The notes beneath the pieces were generated by a model. The model was not told the origin of the DNA and searched no databases. It saw nothing but the letters and a program-made list of their open reading frames with translations. This document shows, one piece after another, positions 1 through 8,390 of a DNA stretch of 64,000 nucleotides (positions are counted from its first letter, which is position 1; every line of letters begins with the position of its first letter). The position numbers and the translations under genes are program-made. Origin of the DNA: Corallochytrium limacisporum (lineage: Eukaryota > Opisthokonta); NCBI GenBank assembly GCA_002811645.1, contig PDIP01000073.1, forward strand, positions 151,898-215,897. The letters are read 5' to 3'.

Positions 1-796
1 GCGCATTCACTCGTTCTCCAGTTTGTACCCCTGTCGGCACACAGATGCGCAAGTGTTTTCCAATTCACATCCCCAGAACCCCAACTCCTTGATATCCTTG
101 CGCGGTTGTGTACCACAAGTGCGAGGAGCTCCTCCTTGGGAGATTTCTTACACGGTGTTACAAATCCTATGGGTTGCGCATTGAGCATTTCACGGTGTTG
201 CCGCATGATGAATGAAAACTTGGATGGTTTGGCGTGCGTTGACCATTCCTGTGTGAATATGGCTGGCTGGTATGATCCCGTCACCGGTACCGAGGGGTGA
301 AGGGTACACAGAGAGCATGCGGTAATTGCAGAACGTTCAGTATTGCAAAGCCCTGTTTTCACTTCGAGTCGGAGTCGTTGAGTACAAATAGTTTCATAGT
401 GAGATTTCGTTCTTCTAGCTAACGTGTTTCACTTGGAAGGGACCATTTTCCATTTAATATACGGAGAGGACTTCCGCACTCTTGATTGAAATATTGTCTG
501 GTACATTCACTATGGAAACGACGGCAGCAGCTATTGCATGGAGAGGGAAGCAGATTGCAGGGGGTCTCCGCGCCAGAATTTCAAAACCTGAGGACTTGGG
601 GGGTGGGTTGGGCACAGAGGTCTTTAGGTCATTGGAGCCTCGGATGTCCTCCTTATGCGATGCCGTCGCGGAATTTGGCTACATGAGGACCCGCTTATAT
701 TTAGAAGGACGAACTAATATAAATAATCCGCATTGTTCTTATAACGATCTGTCAATTTCCAGTGTTAATACCCGGTTCCTGTAACGTTTGCGAAGT
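1..796. other. Upstream region of the kinesin gene, with a possible uORF
   Basis: No independent gene is supported here. An ATG at 512 opens a 90-codon frame that stops at 782-784, only 12 bases before the kinesin ATG at 797 and in the same reading frame. Its product has no recognisable domain. It could be an upstream ORF that limits kinesin translation, or chance. The kinesin motor begins a few residues after the 797 ATG, so no missing N-terminal domain is needed to explain the frame. Confidence 0.4.
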
Positions 797-3169
797 ATGA
801 CAGCCCCGTCGTGTATAGCAGTGGCCGTACGAGTTCGGCCACTGAAGCCGAGTGATCCCGACGCAGGTCGGCACGTCTGGGATATTCAGGGCAGACAATT
901 GAGCCTGATCTTGGAAGATTCTGGTGGGCGTAGCAATACCTTCCACGCAAATCACGTCTACGGTCCGGAGTCCCAGACTGACAAGATTTACCAGGAGCTA
1001 GCGTCTCCGATTGTAGAAGGATCTCTCGAGGGTTTCAACGGCACTATTTTTGCTTATGGTCAGACATCATCTGGTAAGACTCATACTATGCATGGTAACC
1101 CGGAATGCCCCGGTATCACGATCAAAGCTCTGCGTCATATATTTCAACTCACGGCCGCCTCTCAGGATAGGGAATATTTGCTCCGTGTGTCGTACATGGA
1201 AATTTATAATGAAAATATCCGCGATTTGCTAGAGCCTAGAAACAGCAGGAATCTAAAGATCAGCGAGAACTATCAGCGTGAAGTTCAGGTTTCAAATCTA
1301 ACTGAACGCGTGGTTAGTAACCCTTTGGAAGCTATGGAGACCATTCGCGCAGGAGAGGTGAACCGGACCTTCGGAGAGACAAACATGAACGAGCGGTCCA
1401 GTCGTGCCCACACCATCTTCCGCATTGTTGTAGAGAGCAGAAAGGTGTCTGAAGGCACCACTGACAAAGGCGCTGTGCGAATGTCATCTTTGAGTTTGGT
1501 TGATCTTGCTGGTAGCGAACGTGTCAGTCTGACTGGTGCAGAGGGCGAGCGCTTGAAGGAAGGTCAGCATATTAACAAATCGCTCCTTGCGCTGGGTCGG
1601 GTTATTTCGAGGCTGGCTGAGAAGGCCTCTTTTATCCCTTACCGGGATTCTAAGATCACCCGTATCTTACAAAACTCTCTCGGCGGCAATGCTCGCACGG
1701 CCGTCATCTGCACCGTCAATCCAAAGCCATGCTTTGTCGACGAGAGTGTGTCGACACTCAAATTTGCGAGTCGGGCCATGAGCATTGAGAATAGACCGAC
1801 CATCAATGAAGTCGAGACCGAGGGTGCAATGATCCGTCGGTACCGCAAGGAAATCGATGCACTCAAGAAGCGCATCAATGAACTGGAGGGAGGGTCCGTC
1901 ATCGAGAGTGACAGCATCGACTGCGCAAGTGGGGAATCCAATACTGACAAAGATGCTGAAGTCCCAGACATGGATGCAGAGGAAGAGATTACCTTCAATA
2001 AGGAGCGACTCCGTCAACTCACCCGGGCCCTTGTGGGAGGCACCTTGGGCAACCGGTCGTGTGCTGGCGGCACCTCTGGTGACAAGGTCCTGGACCGACG
2101 AATTACCATTGGGCCCGGCACCCTTCCGCAGCTATCACCGAGTTTCTTCGAACCGAAACGTCTCCCGACAGCCGAAAACTTGGAGCATCTTGGTTCCATT
2201 GAACATTTTGAGCGCATGAAGCGTGAAAGCGATGAGCACATAAGCGATCTCCTTGCCAAGATAAGTGAACAAAAGGAGGACTTGTTGACGGCCTCCCAGC
2301 GCATCAACCAAGAGAAAAGTGAACGGAAACTACTGAAACAGAAGGTATCTGCTCTGGAGGCACGTTGCAGTGCACTGCACTCCGATCTGGAGGCTGTAAA
2401 GCAGCAGGGTGCCCCTATCGCCGCTGTTGTCGACGTACCGAAGGTGGAGGATGACTCTGCAGCCCTGAAGGTGGCACAGGCAGGTATGCAGCTGAAGCAA
2501 AACGAGCTGACGCATGAAGTCAACGTCTTGCGCGTGCGCTGCAGCGATCTCGAATCCAACCTGGCCAAGGCCAAAGAGAACGCTGCCTCCATGCACAGGA
2601 ATGCTCAACAACAGGGCGAGGAGATGCTCAAACGTGAGGAACAGGTTCAAGAGCTCAAAGACATGATAACAGAGTGGAAGAAAGGATATGCAGATCTCAA
2701 AAGCGAGCTCGAAGAAAGGACTGCAATTTCCGAAAAGACAATTTCTGTTCTTAAGTCTGAGGTTAAGCATAAGGAGGACAAGCTCACGGAACACCGCGGA
2801 TTTCTAGAGCTGGGTCGGGACCGGATTCTTGAACTGGAATCCACCATCAATGAACTTGAACAGAAAGCTCCGGCGGAGACGCCGACCCTCATAACGGAGG
2901 AACGGGCTATCCAGACCGAAGGAACTGCGGCAGAGATGCGAGAAATGCACACGCAAACAGATCAGCAAGAGAAGACAACCGAAAATGACCCTGTGGTCCA
3001 ACAGCTGAAGGCTGAGAATGCCGAGCTCCTGTCGGAGACTCATCGACTGCAGAAGGTACAGAAGAGCCTGAGTACAAAGGTTACCAATCTGAAAGTAAAG
3101 CTGCAGAATCGCCAAAATGGTGAGACCGCGCTTTCAAGGGGACCTCTGTCCGAAGTTCAACAAAACTGA
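797..3169 (+). CDS. Kinesin-7 family motor, CENP-E-like
   Basis: This 790-residue protein is a microtubule motor with an N-terminal kinesin head (about residues 4-335) and a long C-terminal coiled coil (about 340-780). The head shows the nucleotide P-loop GQTSSGKT at 88-95, the switch I segment NERSSRAHT and switch II DLAGSE, followed by the INKSLLALG region. Its overall wording (FAYGQTSSGKT, GETNMNERSSR, LLRVSYMEIYNE) is that of CENP-E and fungal kinesin-7, which act at kinetochores or carry cargo to microtubule plus ends. Residues 400-470 between head and tail are low-complexity. An oddity is SSRAH in switch I where kinesins normally have SSRSH. The start is the first ATG in frame; the upstream frame is closed by a stop at 782. 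It converges on the PPM1G gene, 106 bases away. Confidence 0.93.
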   Translation: MTAPSCIAVAVRVRPLKPSDPDAGRHVWDIQGRQLSLILEDSGGRSNTFHANHVYGPESQTDKIYQELASPIVEGSLEGFNGTIFAYGQTSSGKTHTMHGNPECPGITIKALRHIFQLTAASQDREYLLRVSYMEIYNENIRDLLEPRNSRNLKISENYQREVQVSNLTERVVSNPLEAMETIRAGEVNRTFGETNMNERSSRAHTIFRIVVESRKVSEGTTDKGAVRMSSLSLVDLAGSERVSLTGAEGERLKEGQHINKSLLALGRVISRLAEKASFIPYRDSKITRILQNSLGGNARTAVICTVNPKPCFVDESVSTLKFASRAMSIENRPTINEVETEGAMIRRYRKEIDALKKRINELEGGSVIESDSIDCASGESNTDKDAEVPDMDAEEEITFNKERLRQLTRALVGGTLGNRSCAGGTSGDKVLDRRITIGPGTLPQLSPSFFEPKRLPTAENLEHLGSIEHFERMKRESDEHISDLLAKISEQKEDLLTASQRINQEKSERKLLKQKVSALEARCSALHSDLEAVKQQGAPIAAVVDVPKVEDDSAALKVAQAGMQLKQNELTHEVNVLRVRCSDLESNLAKAKENAASMHRNAQQQGEEMLKREEQVQELKDMITEWKKGYADLKSELEERTAISEKTISVLKSEVKHKEDKLTEHRGFLELGRDRILELESTINELEQKAPAETPTLITEERAIQTEGTAAEMREMHTQTDQQEKTTENDPVVQQLKAENAELLSETHRLQKVQKSLSTKVTNLKVKLQNRQNGETALSRGPLSEVQQN

Positions 3170-3275
3170 GGTCACTTCTCTATTTCACATCCATATCATG
3201 ACGTTCATATAATTCAAAAACAACCATCTGACAAAACGCTTCCGTCACTTGTAAACGACTATTCATTGATTGAAC

Positions 3276-5087
3276 TCATTCGCCATCTATCTTGCGGCGC
3301 TTACTCTCAGCATCATCGTCAATCGCCAATGCACCCTCAGGACCCATGCCCTTCATGAGCGCAATTACCGCCGTCATATTGTCACAGCCAGATCCGTCTC
3401 CGTGTGTGTTTGGAGCCATGCACTTCAAGAATAACTGCTCACAAACGTCAACAAGATCCTGATTACCCACCTTGCGTTCCTTTGCGAGCTCTTTCAGTTT
3501 CTCCGACACATAGTCCACGGTTTCCTGACTTGTGAGTGAGTTCCATATTCCGTCACATGCAATGATAAGGAACTCATCTTCATCAGTTAGTGTTTTGATC
3601 TCGACATCCGGTAGAGCGGTAATCATTTGTTCCTCTGGAGGTAGTTCGGCATTCTTCTTGTACATCATGTCACCAATGGCACGACTCAGGTTGAGATTGT
3701 TATTTACCCTGCCATCCAAGCTCACCTTACCACCAGCCCTCTCGATTCGACGAGTCTCTTCCTCGCTTTCCGGTTTGTGATCAAAACTTAAGTCAATTGC
3801 AGTTCCTCCTCGGCATAGCACTGCTCGTGAATCTCCTGCATTGGCCACATATATCACACCCTCACGTATAATCGCTGCAACCGCAGTGGTGCCGCTCTCG
3901 TAGCCTGGCCCAGTCTCGTCTTCACTGCCCACGGGAAACAGATGAATGTCCTCCTCTTCCTCACTGGAACTGGTCTCGTGGTCCGGGTCTCCCTTGGCCT
4001 CCAATTCAGCATCCTCTGCACTAACATTGGGTCCTTCCTTCTCCGCACTTTCCTGATCTGCGCTTCCCTTCTCTAAGTTTCCCTGATCTGCATTTTCCTG
4101 TTCTGCATTTTCCTGTTCTGCATTTTCCTGTTCTGCATTTTCCTGTTCTGCATTTTCCTGTTCTGCATTTTCCTGTTCTGCATTTTCCTGTTCTGCATTT
4201 TCCTGTTCTGCATTTTCCTGTTCTGCATTTTCCTGTTCTGCATTTTCCTGTTCTGCATTTTCCTGTTCTGCATTTTCCTGTTCTGCATTTTCCTGTTCTG
4301 CATTTTCCTGTTCTGCATTTTCCTGATCCGCACTTCCCTGATCCGCACCTCCCTTGCCCTCGTTTTCCTTCTCTGCCACATTCTGGACCTCGCTGGAAGC
4401 AGTGACCTCCCCTTCAGCATTCACTGCTCTTTCGTCGCCCTGGCCATCGGGGGAGTCAGTGTTCATTTCCTCACCCGAGTGGTTCGGTTCGTTGGTGCCT
4501 CCGTGGACGCCCAATTCGTCTTCGTCGAACGCAATCTTCAAGCCTGTCTGTGCTTCAATCTCACGGAGCAAAGATTGCGTCCGTTGCATCATACGTCGCC
4601 GGTTGTCTTCCGGTGACGAGGAATCGTCTTGATCATTGCTGCCAAAACGGATCCTGAAGGCACGACCGCTGCCGGAGCCGCCACCTTCACTGTCCTTTTC
4701 ATCGTCTTCGTCTTCGTCCTCTCCTGGGAATTTGAAGTCCTTGAGCTGATCCAATTCTTTCTTACCCTCCGGAGCATCCAAGAGTACATCCAGTTTCAAG
4801 AATGCGCGCTTCATTGCCGCATCTATTGTGGCGTCCTCTTTGCCCAATTCCTCATCAATAATGTCAGCCATGTGCTTTGCACAATACTGTGCTACTTCCT
4901 TGCCTCCATGACCATCGAATACAGCCAAGAGGGCGTCCTTTCCACCACAGAGGGTCTTCACGCAGTGCGCATCTTCCATGCCCTTTCTCCATCCTTGCAT
5001 GCCAGCTGCACCATACTGGTAATTTGTGATTACTCCCTTATCGATCTCAACAAGATCCCTCGCGGGCTTCGATCGGAAAGCGCCCAT
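3276..5087 (-). CDS. PPM1G: PP2C-type protein phosphatase, PPM1G-like
   Basis: A metal-dependent Ser/Thr phosphatase of 603 residues, with the catalytic domain split by a large acidic insert exactly as in animal and plant PPM1G (PP2C gamma), a nuclear enzyme linked to splicing and histone handling. Seen motifs are MEDAH and VFDGHGG in the first half, then SGTTAV, NAGDSRAVL, NLSRAIGD, ACDGIWN and CDNMT in the second, giving the usual metal-binding aspartates. The N-terminus MGAFRS fits an N-myristoylation signal (Gly2, Ser6). The insert (about residues 115-390) is Glu/Asp-rich. It holds a perfect 15-copy ENAEQ repeat at residues 255-329. The C-terminus is basic (ESKRRKID), a possible nuclear signal. 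No intron is needed. Confidence 0.95.
   Translation of the reverse strand: MGAFRSKPARDLVEIDKGVITNYQYGAAGMQGWRKGMEDAHCVKTLCGGKDALLAVFDGHGGKEVAQYCAKHMADIIDEELGKEDATIDAAMKRAFLKLDVLLDAPEGKKELDQLKDFKFPGEDEDEDDEKDSEGGGSGSGRAFRIRFGSNDQDDSSSPEDNRRRMMQRTQSLLREIEAQTGLKIAFDEDELGVHGGTNEPNHSGEEMNTDSPDGQGDERAVNAEGEVTASSEVQNVAEKENEGKGGADQGSADQENAEQENAEQENAEQENAEQENAEQENAEQENAEQENAEQENAEQENAEQENAEQENAEQENAEQENAEQENAEQENADQGNLEKGSADQESAEKEGPNVSAEDAELEAKGDPDHETSSSEEEEDIHLFPVGSEDETGPGYESGTTAVAAIIREGVIYVANAGDSRAVLCRGGTAIDLSFDHKPESEEETRRIERAGGKVSLDGRVNNNLNLSRAIGDMMYKKNAELPPEEQMITALPDVEIKTLTDEDEFLIIACDGIWNSLTSQETVDYVSEKLKELAKERKVGNQDLVDVCEQLFLKCMAPNTHGDGSGCDNMTAVIALMKGMGPEGALAIDDDAESKRRKIDGE
4101..4325 (-). repeat. 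15-bp minisatellite, 15 identical copies, inside PPM1G
   Basis: The + strand shows the unit ttctgcattttcctg repeated 15 times without a single base change. It encodes ENAEQ on the minus strand. Diverged units flank it on both sides (ENADQ, GSADQ). Complete identity, including silent positions, points to recent expansion by slippage or unequal exchange, or to gene conversion. Confidence 0.98.
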
Positions 5088-7060
5088 CTTGGTTTTGTGT
5101 CTAATGTGTTCTCTTATTAATTAAGTAACGATTTCACTGCCTTCCATGGCGGTCGAATTTCGAACTGCTTTCAGAACCTTTAAGAACTATTAACCTTAAG
5201 TCATTATTGAGAAAAGAACCTCCCATTTCTTGTAATCTTCGTACCCCTTTGGAAATACGTATGCTCTGATCTTAACAAATTGCATACTGCGATGACTTCA
5301 GATGATACAGAGCGCTCCATCGAGGAATCTGGGGTGAAACTTATGAAAGTTCGGTAAATTCAAACCAGGACCAGCAGCACTAGGTACATTTCTGACTTTC
5401 TAGGAAAAACAACCGCCAAACCCACCACCCACACACAAAATGATGCTGAGACCGGGTGCTGCCGGCCATAGCTTTGGAATAGTCCCGCGCTCAAGGGATG
5501 CCAGGACAGTCAGGAGGGGCGAGGTGACACATCGCATAGTGAATGTGCTGCGCTTACTCCGCCATAGAGAATAACAATGGGAAAAAAAAACAAAAAGTGT
5601 TCTCAGAGGGGCCTCCCAGGATGGAATAAGCACAGCGAGGTGTATGGAATATGGCTGCAAACACGAACTCTCTCGGTAGACCTACCTACCACGCACTGTG
5701 CAAGTGGAGGCTTCCTCCTGCTTAACCAACTGCCGATCAAATTGGTGTCGGCTCTTCTTGCGTTCGTTCGGTGAGGCCTTCCGGTATGGTCACGAACTGG
5801 TCATGCGCAGTCCTGCGCGTTCGGAGCTCTGCCGAAACAAGAGCACATACGGATGTAGATCGTTCTGCAGTTGCCCGCCTACTTTGGTACGCAACTGTAC
5901 ACATTCCTCCTTGGTAGTCAGCCGGTTCACCATTATTTCAATTGGTTGTCCACTAGGACTGCGGAAAATGGCAAAGGCGCCAGACCTACTGCACATGCTC
6001 AAATAAATGATTGAAAAAAATTTGCAAATAGAGGGCAACTGTCGGCCGGCCAAAGGAATACATGTGCCGCTGTCGAGGTGCGTGTCGTAAGAAGTGGTAT
6101 TTCGCCGTTTGACCGCGCTGAAGAATAAGACTGCCGTGTGGGTGATCTGGACGCAGCAAGTCTTGTTCTGATGGAGCCATGCCAGACAAAAAGAAATCCA
6201 ACACTGAGGTGGTAAAATATCAGGTTCTTGGCCACATGCTCCTAAAGGAATGTGATAGCGAAATGCGTCCAGATGTCCACTTTGGCCAGGCCGTTGCGGA
6301 ATGGCCGACGTGCGCAATTCAACTCAATGCTGGGTGCAGGATCGTCTTGCGTCTGAATAAACCTAGGTTGGGACCTCCCGGAGTCTGCGTATTGGTGACC
6401 CTCCGAGTTGGGGCAAAATTGAAAAAGTGTATGCGTCCAACATCCGTATTTCCAAAAGCGAGTGATTGCTGAGCTCTGTCTATTGGAGAACGGACGGATC
6501 CCAACCAACCCTCGTGATTGGCAGGTCCTCAGTATGTGACTAGCTGGAGTGTCGAGGCTTTCCTACGAGAGCCAAGTGGATCCGAGTCTAATCAATCAAT
6601 ACAATTCCGCATGGAAATTGCCCACCAACACAGCCAGGAGTCGCCCACACCTACTTGATTCAAGAGTTTGGGATCCCGGTGCCCTTCTTTGAAGTATGGT
6701 GGTGGTTGGAGAGAAGCGGAGGTGGCAATAGGCCCCTGCAGCGTTGGCCCTTGCCGGGACTCTGCCGATCACCCTCGCAACAAGCCACGCAAGCGCTGGA
6801 AAGGGCTGCCGGCTCGGTATCTCATGAGTCCGGTCCGCCAAAAAAAAAAAGGGTGGGTACCCAACAAAGGGAAACAAGCAAGACTTCGATTGCCGGCGGT
6901 TCAGAAAGTCCGGAGAAAATGAGAAGTCTGCGACATATCAGGAGGGTACTTGCAGCTGGTTGGGCAAGTTGTGGATCGCTCGGCGAGCGGGTCAAAAGGG
7001 GGAAAAGGAGGTGGGCCATCCAATGCGATGGGGCACAATATCAATTAACGGAGGTTGCAA
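5088..7060. other. Gene-poor region between PPM1G and the PPP4R4-like pseudogene
   Basis: No intact gene is supported. Open frames are short, overlap on both strands and lack recognisable domains. A minus-strand segment at about 5800-6000 reads as a protein-like stretch (NRLTTKEECVQLRTKVGG) but has no clear start or family and may be a relic. A 12-base A-run lies near 6839-6850. Confidence 0.5.
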
Positions 7061-8315
7061 TGGGTATGCGCGACCCAGGAATTAGAAGGACAGATCAGGC
7101 ACATGCTTGAACAGTCTGATATTCTGAAAATAGGAATTGCCACAGCGTTGCACGACATGACCAGTATTCTCAATGTATGGAGTGACGAGATTCTGCTGTC
7201 CCTGATGAATCAACTGTTGCAAGATCCGACCCCAGAAGTGGTCAACGCCGTCGTCCGCAATCTTGACAATACTCTGACAACAATTAATCACAACTTCCCA
7301 CTCACCTGGGCAGAGGAGAGCCATCGTACCCTGTCCAGGATTGTTACCGCAAGCATGACACTTAAAGTAAAGTAGCGGTATCTGGGTACTCTAGTGAAGC
7401 AGCTTGTGCACATTATGCCCCTTAACACCAGTAGTGACCAAAAATTTTACCGTCACTGTCCCATGCTTTTGTCATCCTTCATGACAAGAATGTTTTCAAG
7501 GCGGTCAAGAGAAGCACTGCCATCACCTGGCTCACCTTTTGCGCAACACCAAGGAGGCTGATCATCGACGAGACCTAGTGGATCGTATTGTGGAGGACTT
7601 TGCTTATGCGCGGTCATGATACGATCATGTTGTGTACATTTGGATCTGTGAAGACTGCCTGAAGATCTTCTCCAGGAAGTTCTTCAAGCGCAACTTCATC
7701 ACAATTTACTTGTACATGGGAAAGGATCCGGTCGAGTCCATTGTAGTACAGATGCTGTTGCTTATTATGCCTCCAGTTAGGAAGACACTGGCTCTTCCTG
7801 GTGATGGACATCTACTGAATCAGATCGCGGATGTGAGCGTTGTCATCGCCAATCAGCTGAAGTCGCCATGGGCCTGCAATGAGTTGAGCTCGATTCTAAC
7901 CAATTTGTCGGACTACTCACGAAAGGGTAGGCGGGACTTGTTTCTATCGGGAGAGGCTGTGAAAGCCGATGAGAGAAAAAAGCATGCAGAGACCAATTTC
8001 TTTGAATCCGTTGTTCCAAAACCTGTACCAACAAACAAATGGGTGCTACTAGTAGACATGAAGGAGGCTATTTCTGCCACCAAGCGCCCCTTTCTAGCGG
8101 CACTTGGTACAGTCTGCACGAAAAAAACGCTAGCGCCACTAAGTGAACGCGTTCGTAGCGTGCCGATCACACAAACAAGCAGAAGTAAATCGAATGCTTC
8201 AGCGAAAAACGGGAACAAGGAGGCCAGCATCTTCCACAAAGCCTTCTCAAATTTGAGGCTAGAGATGAATCCTCTATCTCACTCTACGCCTTCGCAAATA
8301 AAGAAAATCAGATAG
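7061..8315 (+). pseudogene. Decayed PPP4R4-like HEAT-repeat protein (PP4/PP2A regulatory subunit family)
   Basis: Three reading frames must be joined to follow one HEAT-repeat protein. The first part (7061-7372) gives helical repeats such as LMNQLLQDPTPEVVNAVVRN and ends at TAG 7373-7375. The homology appears to continue in that frame to about 7482. It then shifts frame near 7483 and again near 7537, meets TGA at 7617-7619, and runs open to 8315. The last part holds IFSRKFFKRNF, MGKDPVESI and RKGRRDLFLSGEAVKADERK, which resemble PPP4R4-type subunits that bind PP4/PP2A catalytic chains. No ATG precedes the first segment. At least two frameshifts and two stops make this a pseudogene unless the assembly is wrong; no standard GT-AG introns would remove all four lesions. 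Family naming is from remembered pattern, so moderate. Confidence 0.65.
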
Positions 8316-8390
8316 AAAGTGTATCAATTTTAATTGAATTGTACTTTCTAAAAGGATTTATATTGTATGGTATTGAATTCAGTTCCTAAT

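Noticed and set aside
4073-4420. Second frame with repeated MQNRK units opposite or beside PPM1G
   Set aside because: The 15-bp repeat lacks stops in several frames; only the ENAEQ frame continues into PP2C motifs on both sides.
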